A DNA stretch of 64,000 nucleotides. Origin: Symbiodinium natans. Lineage: Eukaryota > Sar > Dinophyceae > Suessiales > Symbiodiniaceae. A program made the translations under genes and the position numbers. The stretch spans positions 257,257 to 321,256 of the forward strand of contig CAJNDS010002584.1 of the NCBI GenBank assembly GCA_905221605.1, given 5' to 3'. Positions 56,921-64,000 of the stretch are shown one piece after another (positions within the stretch are counted from its first letter, which is position 1; each line of letters opens with the position of its first letter). The notes beneath the pieces are model-generated. The model was not told where the DNA came from and did not search any database. It saw only the letters and a program-made list of their open reading frames with translations.

Positions 56921-58964
56921 CGAGATAGGGCGCGTGGCAAGACGCGGCACGGAATTCTGCAGGCGCCGCTCCTGCAACCTGGCAGCCGCCCGCCATGCCA
57001 TCGTACGGCTGGCAAAAGCCGCCTGGGGCAGCGTCTCGGTTCAATCTCAGTCCAGTGTGAGCTTGTGCTTTTGCAGGGCAGCTCTCAGTCTGAGCAATTC
57101 TGAGCAAAAGGCTTGGGGCTGGCCACAGTGGGGAGCTGCAGCTACCGGGCCGTTGCCCGAGAACCGCACATTGTTGAGGGGGAGGGATTAGAGAGAGCAC
57201 GAGAGCCCTCCCCAAGAGTTCTCAAGAGATCTCAAAGGTCTGCATGGACATATCCCAGCTATCCGCAAGGCTGCGAAGGTGGTAAACAGTCAACCCTAAA
57301 CCTCAAAAAGCCACCGCACCTCCAACCCAGAACCCTCAACCCCATAGCGCTGCCCATCGCTGCACCCAAAACCATCCTACACCCCAAGCCCCAAGCCCCA
57401 AACCATAAACCCAAATCCAAAGCTTTCAAGTCTTGGGCATGGCGGGGGCAAGTTTTCCTAGAAGCCCAGTTGCCTATATGATGGGTTTAGGGTTAAACGA
57501 TGCTACAACCCAAAACCCTAAAACCTTACACCGGTAATTGGTCTTCCAGGGTTCAGCTCTCTTCTTGGTGAAGTGTGCCGCACATGACGACGAAGTTCGG
57601 TGGGGCTTTCGTTCTCTTCTGAGTGGGTTTGGGATTTGGGGGCTTAGCGGCTTAGGGGTTTGCAGGTTTTAGGGTTTTCGGGCTTAGGGTACATCTGTAG
57701 AGTCAGCTCGGGTGCGTGCTTCCTGCTGCTGACGGCTTTCGATCAGCTTTTCTTCATCAGGCTCATCAGCGCGTGTCATTGCGGACTCTTGACAAAGGCG
57801 TACAGCCCTAAACCTTTGAAACCCTAATTCCTTCATCCGGAATCTGGAGGGAGTGCAAGGGATGACCCTGATCTCCCAGGCCGGTCCACGGCGTGCCAGG
57901 CCGTTTGGCTTGCGTCTCATTGGTTGTGAAAAAACAGGTGTGCTGGGTAGTCTCCCTCTGCCCTTAGAGCTTGGAGTTTGGGGTTTAGGGCTTCGGGAAC
58001 CTCCCCTGCAACTTCCCCCGCAACTTCCCCCCCGGCCTCCCCCCCCCCCCCCCCCCGGCGGCGAAGGCTAGGCTAGGCTCGGCGGAAATATGGGATCCGT
58101 CAATTGCAATAAGTTTTGAGCTCAAGGTCAGGCTTGAGGTGCTGGCCCACGCCTTTCCCCCCCCCCCAGAATGAACACTAAACCCGCCCTAAACCCTAAA
58201 CCTTGAGCCACAAATCCTGAATCGAGGAGTTTGGGAGAGGGCACATTTTTTGTCGGGGGTTGCAGAGTTTCTCGTTGCCGATGGGCATGCTCATGACGTG
58301 GATCAGAGAGCGTTCGCGGAATTGCTCATCAGGGTACTACATTAGGACCATAACGGCAGGGACCTGTCATACGGCTTCGCCAAAAAAACAAACGAACCTC
58401 GCATAAGGTACTTTTATTAAACTTGGTCGGTAGTCGCCAAAAAATCAACCTCGGAGGTTACGAATCTTGCGGGGGCGTATAGGTGAGTGGAGGCTTGGAT
58501 GTTTGGACAGGGCACCCTAGACTGAAAAACCCTAAATGCTACGCCCTAAACCCTAGACCCCAAGCTCTGTGCCACTGGGCCTGGAGTCTCGTTCAGGGAA
58601 GCAGCTGTTCTAGGGTTTAAGGGTTTAGGCGTTTAGGGGTTCAGGGTTTAGGGTTTAAGGTTTACAGTAGCGGTTTAGGGCTTAGGGTTTAGGGACGACT
58701 CCGAAGTACCAGCAGTTTTAAGGGTTTCCGGGGTGTAGGGTTTAAGGGTGTAAGGGTTGGGTTTAGGCGGCTTTGGTTTAGGGTTTAGGGCACGACTCCC
58801 AAGTACCAGCAGGGTGAAAGGATTCAGGGATTAGGACTTTAGGCTTAGGGTTTTAGGGTTGAGCTACTGAGGCGGGCTTCTCTCCCACCAGAGGCTCGCT
58901 GGAATGCAACAACGGCCGCCTGCGACTTGGCAGATGGTGTATAGGCCTAAACCCTCATTCTGAC

Positions 58965-59590
58965 CCCTTGGTCCATTGGTTCACTGTGGGTTTAGAGTTT
59001 AGGGTTCAAGGTTTGGGGTAATGGTAGGTTTACGGTTTCCCCTCTCCCCCCTGTGGTTCGTGCTGGTTTGACGGCTTAGGGCTCAGGGTTCAAGCGGTTA
59101 AGGTTTCAGGTTTACCCTTCTCCCACCTGTGGTTATTGGGAGGTTTAGGTTTCAGGGCATCGGGTTCAGGGTTTGGGGTTTTGGGTTGAGGGTTTCTCTC
59201 TCTCCCCCCTTGTGGTCTGGGGTATTTTTTGGGGTTAACAGGCAGGATTTGGGGGGGGATACCATGGGGGTGGGGGGGGGAGGTACCATTGGGGCCCCAT
59301 GGCAACCCCCTCCAAACCCTGCCTGTTAACCCTAAAAACACCACGGACCACAAAAGCCTCAGCCTAAACCCCAAACCATGAACCCTAATCCCTAGAACTT
59401 AAACCCACCAATGAACAACGGGAGGGAGAAGGGTAAGCCCGAAACCTTTGCACCCTGAACCCTCAACCGTAAACCCAGCACGAATCACAGGGGGGAGGGG
59501 GGGAAACCTATTATTACCGCAAACCTTGAACCCTAATCAAACTCTAAACCACAGTGAACCAGTGGACCAGAGTGAAAATCCTGAACCCTA
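58965..59590. repeat. Long imperfect inverted repeat (palindrome)
   Basis: Left arm about 58965-59255, right arm about 59315-59590, loop about 60 bp. Read outward from the centre, the arms share GGTTAACAGGCAGG, a TTGTGGTC motif, GGTTTGGGGTTT, TTACCCTTCTCCC, a TTCGTGCTGG motif, a CCCCTCCCCCCTGTG motif and GGTTCACTGTGG, in the same order and spacing. I judge similarity by eye at roughly 70% or more. The arms are made largely of telomere-like words plus unique blocks. Confidence 0.78.
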
Positions 59591-60159
59591 CAGCCTAAAC
59601 CTAAACGATTAAACCCTAAACCCATGAACCACAGATCATGAACCACAGGGGGGGGGGGGGATACCGGAAGGGGGGGGAGGGGGGGGTGCGCCTATGCTGG
59701 CCCATATAAACCCAACTCCTCTAAACCCTCTGAACGAAGTCACAAGGAGCAGCAGCGTGCCATGGCCGGCAGCACTCCGCAAGTCGGATTGGCTGTTGGG
59801 GGCTTATGGGGTTTAGGGTTTGGGGGTTGTAGGGATGTTGAGGGCCTAGGGCTTAGGGTCGGTTTGGCAGCCGCGGCGCAGGGCTTCAACCTCCATTCAA
59901 GCTTAAGGCTCCACGTTTGGATGGCCTTAAACAGGGGTTTCAGGTTGCCTGTTGTTTATAAGTAAATCCATACTGGGACCCAAGAGGGGTTTAACACTGA
60001 AGAGGGCCTGTGGTTGGAATGCTTCTGGCCCTTAGAATTCTTGAAAGCCCCGGAAAAAATGGAAAAGTGTAAACCTGTAAACCCTGGAACTTTAGACCCC
60101 TACAGCCCTAAATGCTACCCCTAAACCCTAAAAGCCCTCAACTCCTACAGCCCAAACCA

Positions 60160-61200
60160 TGTCAGGAGAGGCAGGGGCAGGGGGAAGGCGGGAAAGGGAG
60201 GGAGGGGGCGGGGATGGGGTTTTGCTGGGAAGGCAGCGACCGGCCTGAGGTTTTTTTTTGCAGAGCTAGAGGGCTTGTTGGATGTAGGTGTAGCATGGTC
60301 CATGGTCTTGGGCACCTGATGCAAGGCCGGCGCCCCCAAAACCCGAGAACCAGACCTCGGGACAGACGCGGCGCTTCGAAGATTTTAGTGCAAAAACTCC
60401 AAGCATCTTGGGGTGGGCAGATTAGCTGACTGAGCATGTTCACGCAGCTCCATTCTGCTGGGCCGAGGCCTGGCAGCAGCTGGAACAAGCAGCAATCCAA
60501 GGAAAGGTCTAGGTGCAGAAGTTTCAGTTTGCCGTAGACAGAGGTGGTTCCCAGTTCTGGGGTTAGGGGATGCTGAGCTAGCGGCGCTTGTGCGCCGAGC
60601 CTTGTTTCATACATGCCCTATCACGGCCTCTGTGTCGGACATAGTTCTACATGTTTGTCGTGTTGTAATTACCGTCGTTGGGCCTACGGGTTTGTACAGT
60701 AGCGTGCAGCGGCGAAGTTTGTTAGTTAGCACTAGTAGTTGGTTTGGAGTGCCCACAGATTTCTGCGCAGAGTCCTGTCGAGGATCCCTGGAGTGCCCAC
60801 CCCCAAAGAGTCCCGCCTAGCGAAGAATCCAAGTGAGCATGATGTACGCGGTGTCAGCAGCGAGCTCACTCACTCTCACGCTCTCTCTCTCTCTCTCTCG
60901 CTCTTTCCCTCTCTCTTTCTCTCTTTCCCTCGCTCTCTCTCTCTCTCTCTCTCTCCCTTCGTTTGCGCGCGCCCATGCATGCATCCAGGAGCTGCACCAG
61001 CTTCGCCTTCTTCATCTGCCAGCAGTGATAGCAGTGAAGAGTTCTGCGGCTTGTGCGGAGCGTGAGCCTGACTGAGGGGGTGTTGGGCGCAGGTTGTGCG
61101 CAACAAGAGCGACTCATCAATCGCACCAAACACGCTTAAAGCCTATAGGCCTATAGGCCCTGGAAGTCCTTGCATCCCTTTCCTGAGCGCAAGAAGAATT
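60160..61200. other. Pyrimidine tract and exon candidate
   Basis: 60875-60960 is CT-rich ((CTCT)n with CCCT), then an acceptor CATCCAG at 60987. The following 80 bp are open in two frames, one reading ELHQLRLLHLPAVIAVK. An intron 3' end plus exon is plausible, but frame and gene are unresolved. 60160-60870 shows nothing recognisable. Confidence 0.35.
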
Positions 61201-61208
61201 CAAAATTC

Positions 61209-61826
61209 GCTTGATCTACAATCTGCTTTAGTGGACGTGGAGGTTCTGACGGTGGACGTTGTGGCTTTTCTTGGGGGTGCCACAACAACTCTTCCTCCAC
61301 TGGTCCACTTTCGTCGGGCAAGCTGCAAACTGCAGGAAGCGTACTTGGGCAAACACACGGATTGGTCAAGCACACCGGTTGCGGTCTGGTGGCATGCCCG
61401 AGCATGTGCGCAAAACGTCGTACAGGCGGCGCAGCGAAGCTGTTATGCCGGCCAGACGTGCAGCTAGGTTTGGATGCTCCTGACATCCGCGAGACCACAG
61501 TCCCCACCGCAAAGCGGTGGCAAGAAAAGCTACGATCAATTTAGGATCTGGTTAAGTGGCGGCGGACGTTGTGGCTTTTCTTCTTTTTTTTTGTGGGTGG
61601 GGGGGGGTCCACCTGCGTCGGGCAAGCTGCAAACTGCAGGAAGAGTACGTGGGCAAACACATGAATTGGTCAAGCACACAGGTTGCGGTCTGGTGGCATG
61701 CCCGAGCATATGCGCAAGACGTCCTACGGGTGGTGCGGCAAAGCTGTTATGCTAGCCAGAAGTGCAGCCGGGTTTGGATGCTCCTGACATCCGCAAAAAC
61801 CACAGCCCCCGACCGCAAAGCGGTGG
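61209..61826 (+). repeat. Tandem duplication of an exon-like segment
   Basis: Copy 1 about 61209-61520, copy 2 about 61530-61826. After GCAAGCTGCAAACTGCAGGAAG both copies keep one common frame open: copy 1 AYLGKHTDWSSTPVAVWWHA, copy 2 EYVGKHMNWSSTQVAVWWHA, both followed by RAxAQxVxxxxxSCYAxQxCS. A second frame is interrupted in copy 2 by a stop. The copies differ upstream, where copy 2 has a T-run and G-run. No family recognised. Confidence 0.6.
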
Positions 61827-62330
61827 TCACTGCCCCGAAACCCTAAAACCCTTGCAGAGTTGGGGCATTCAGGCATTCAGCGCATTTAGGGTATACTCTC
61901 AAGGTTTGAGATGCATCGCCTATTGGCGTCCAAATCCCACAGCCTCAGCAATCGCCTCTTTGTCATTGTCTGTAGCTTCTCCTTCCTACAGTGGTGTGAA
62001 AATGTGCGAAGCTCAACGCACGATCTAGGGCTGCTAGGGTTTGTGCAAGTGTTGAGGTCAAGGGTGTTGAGATGTTGCGGCGAGCGACATCACTTGCTAG
62101 ATCGTCGGTACCGTTTGAAGCTCCGTGCACGTTTGCAACTACCTTGTCTGGCGCGCCGTGTCGTGGAAAGTCCCTAAGCCCCAAAAACGCTTGGAGGGTT
62201 TAGGGTTCAGGGGGGTTTGGGTTTTGGCGGCTTGGGTTTTAGGGTGTTTAGGGTATTAGCGGCACAAAACCAGCAAGCGGCGCAGAGCATGCTTGATCCA
62301 GAGAAGCGGTCTTTCTCTGCGGGTTTATTC

Positions 62331-62771
62331 TGCAGCCGATGCCGTGGCTCAAACAGATCGCACCCTTTCTCTCCTCGCCTATCCTCGCCTCGCCATGAAA
62401 CTGAACATCACGCGTGAGGAGTTTGAGGCGCTCCCGCTGAGGCACCGGATTGTCCAAAATCACGACTCTAGGGAGCATGCTCACAAGGGCGACTCGGCGT
62501 CTCAAGCCCCTTGTGCTGTAGGGCACCCGGCCCTTCCAGGGAACAAATGCTCCTCGTGGAGTTTGTGAAGGAACGGAGGGCACGCCGCCACCGACGAAAA
62601 GAGATTCGGCGGGCTGTGAAGGCTGGACACATTGGTTGTGAACCCACTCCGTCCCTTACACTGCTTGTCTGCTCAGGAATCCTGGGTCTGGTGGCTGTGC
62701 GGCCTCTGCTAGGGCTGCTACGGAGCCTCGGATGTTCACGGGCTTATTCCATGCAGTCTTCAGGTCGATGA
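62331..62771 (+). pseudogene. Partial paralogue of the small gene at 48.4 kb
   Basis: Begins after TTCTGCAG with the same exon as 48962 (DAVAQTDRTLSLLAYPRLAM, ITREEFEALPLRHRIVQNH). The next exon has a 6-bp in-frame insertion (FVKERRARRH against FVRRARRH). One G fewer in the GGCTGG(G)ACAC stretch keeps it open past the first copy's stop into SLTLLVCSGILGLVAVRPLL, ending at TGA near 62771. No counterpart of exon 1 (48407) was seen upstream, so it may be a truncated copy, or this copy may be the intact C-terminus and the other the frameshifted one. Confidence 0.45.
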
Positions 62772-64000
62772 AGCAAAGTTCAGGAAACCTTCTCTGGACG
62801 GCAAGATAACTCAAGCTTCCTGCACGCGGATTTCCAGCGCAGGCGGGGGCTGGGCAGGAAGTGGGTTGGGAGTGGTGGTGGTGGGTGGGTATAGAAATAG
62901 GTGGGAACAAAGTGGGAGGGGGTGGGGAAGGGTGCGAGTGGGGAGGGTGGGTGGGAAGGATTTCTAAACAAGAGGGATCCAAAGCAGACGGCACTTATTT
63001 GCTCGAACCAATTTGCTCGAATATTTCCCACATGGGTTCCTTCCTTTGAGAACAGTGTGTTCAGTTGCAGCTGAAAAATGGTGACATCCTGGATTTCGGA
63101 CCCTCGGAGAAGAATTGGCAAACGCATCATGATGTTGATGGGATTTGATTGGGGGTCGCTTCGAGCTTTGGAACCTTTGGGCATTTACTGGTGTTGTCCG
63201 CGCTTTTTTGCTGTTAGTTTGCGGGGGGTGGTGGGCCCCTAGCCGACGACCATTATGACATTGTGGCATGCAGCCCGAGCGACAGCGAAGCACAAGGATC
63301 ATGTAGCCTGGTCTGTGGAAGTGTGAAGGTAAGTCGGACCACTTGGCGACTTTGGGTTTTCATGTAAAGTGATTCCAAAAATTTCGACGGATAGTACCAG
63401 CAACATCTGCCCTCACCGCATTGCCATGAAGCCAACAGTGTTGCAAAGAGCCCCGGTAAAGGCCTGTCACGTGGCGGCAAAAAAAACCGAGAATCATCTG
63501 AAAAGCAAAAGGGTGTTGTTCCAAATTTGGGCCCCCTTTAGGCAATTGGAAATTATATGATCGCGCGCCTTATTGTCAAAGAAGGTGCCCAAATGAGACC
63601 TGACTGCTCTTTTGTGCTGGTTGGGGCTTGCCGGCACCAAGAAGCCAAAAGAATCAGAGACATGCCACGAATGGCGCCAGAGCATACTGCGCACATTGGC
63701 AAAGGTTTCTGCGACCCAGCCTACATCCTACAATGAGGCTTGCGCCGCTCCAATACAAGGGACCTTTAGAGCCTCCTCGCCCCTTCCCCTGCTCTGTTCC
63801 TCGAAGATGGAGTCATGGAAGTCAAGGTGCGCATGAGAGAGTGGTTCACAGCTAGCTGGACCTCGGCAGCTTGGGCCAAGGGCGTATCGCAGGTGGGAGC
63901 AACATGGAACTCCGTCCACGATGTGCCCAAAGGAGCGCAGCAGCGTTTGAAGCGACTGTGTGTGTGTGTGTGTTGAGAGCGAGCGCACGTTGTCCCAGTG
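62766..64000 (+). repeat. Segmental duplication, copy 2
   Basis: 62766-63110 matches 49722-50200, and 63895-64000 matches 50293-50402. Between them, 63110-63890 has no partner in the window. A GT microsatellite at 63957-63973 replaces a shorter run in copy 1. The match reaches the window edge. Confidence 0.8.

Larger units (their letters stand above)
55095..60160. repeat. Domain of degenerate telomere-like repeats
   Basis: CCCTAAACCC or GGGTTTAGGG variants are present in most 200-bp stretches, alternating in strand orientation: C-rich at 55225-55300, 55855-55920, 57290-57420, 58180-58210, 58530-58570 and 59330-59640; G-rich at 55935-55975, 56510-56650, 57480-57690, 58610-58870, 58985-59175 and 59800-59850. 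Orientation flips repeatedly, so this is not one eroded telomere end. The motif GACTCC(G/C)AAGTACCAGCAG occurs at 58697 and 58794. I found no convincing gene inside. Confidence 0.72.

Overview
This window is nuclear DNA of a eukaryote, most likely a dinoflagellate. Four things point there. (1) Introns can be reconstructed exactly, and most have a GC, not GT, 5' splice site with an AG 3' site; frequent GC donors are a known dinoflagellate trait. (2) Degenerate TTTAGGG-type (plant/dinoflagellate telomere-like) repeats are scattered through the interior. (3) Genes are sparse, with short exons separated by pyrimidine-rich introns. (4) Satellites and simple repeats fill much of the sequence. I cannot name a genus. 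There are no bacterial-style operons, and I saw no rRNA, tRNA, CRISPR array or complete transposon. Almost all long open frames here are shadows in low-complexity DNA; real coding comes as short exons.

Layout. 1-3 kb: isolated exon candidates. 3.8-7.3 kb (+): a multi-exon gene for a charged, repeat-rich protein with motifs like the THEG/LAQP repeats of ciliary microtubule proteins. 10.3-11.6 kb: two or three exons of an unassigned gene. 11.9-12.9 kb: an AT-rich island. 12.9-14.2 kb (-): exons of an unassigned, possibly transposase-derived gene. 14.88-38.65 kb (+): one gene for a drug/metabolite-transporter (DMT) superfamily permease. I could join 11 exons into a 346-residue frame; every donor I could place is GC. 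Its eighth intron is about 19.2 kb and carries nearly all the repeat content of the window: a 2.28-kb polypyrimidine tandem repeat, a 7-kb G-rich modular array, telomere-like tracts, AT-rich microsatellite and a 100-N assembly gap. It is bracketed by related inverted A/T-rich repeats.

39.6-43.95 kb (+): a multi-exon gene with a WW domain, charged coiled-coil exons and a proline-rich exon. 44-53 kb: mostly unassigned DNA with exon candidates, a small gene at 48.4-49.3 kb, and gene-derived duplications (44.1 vs 52.4 kb; 48.9-50.4 vs 62.3-64.0 kb). 53.3-62.3 kb: dominated by degenerate telomere-like repeats, including a ~620-bp imperfect palindrome at 58.97-59.59 kb and a tandem exon-like duplication at 61.2-61.8 kb.

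No pathway links the genes. The main biological content is the architecture: GC-AG splicing, a satellite-filled giant intron inside an apparently intact permease gene, and mosaic duplication of gene pieces.
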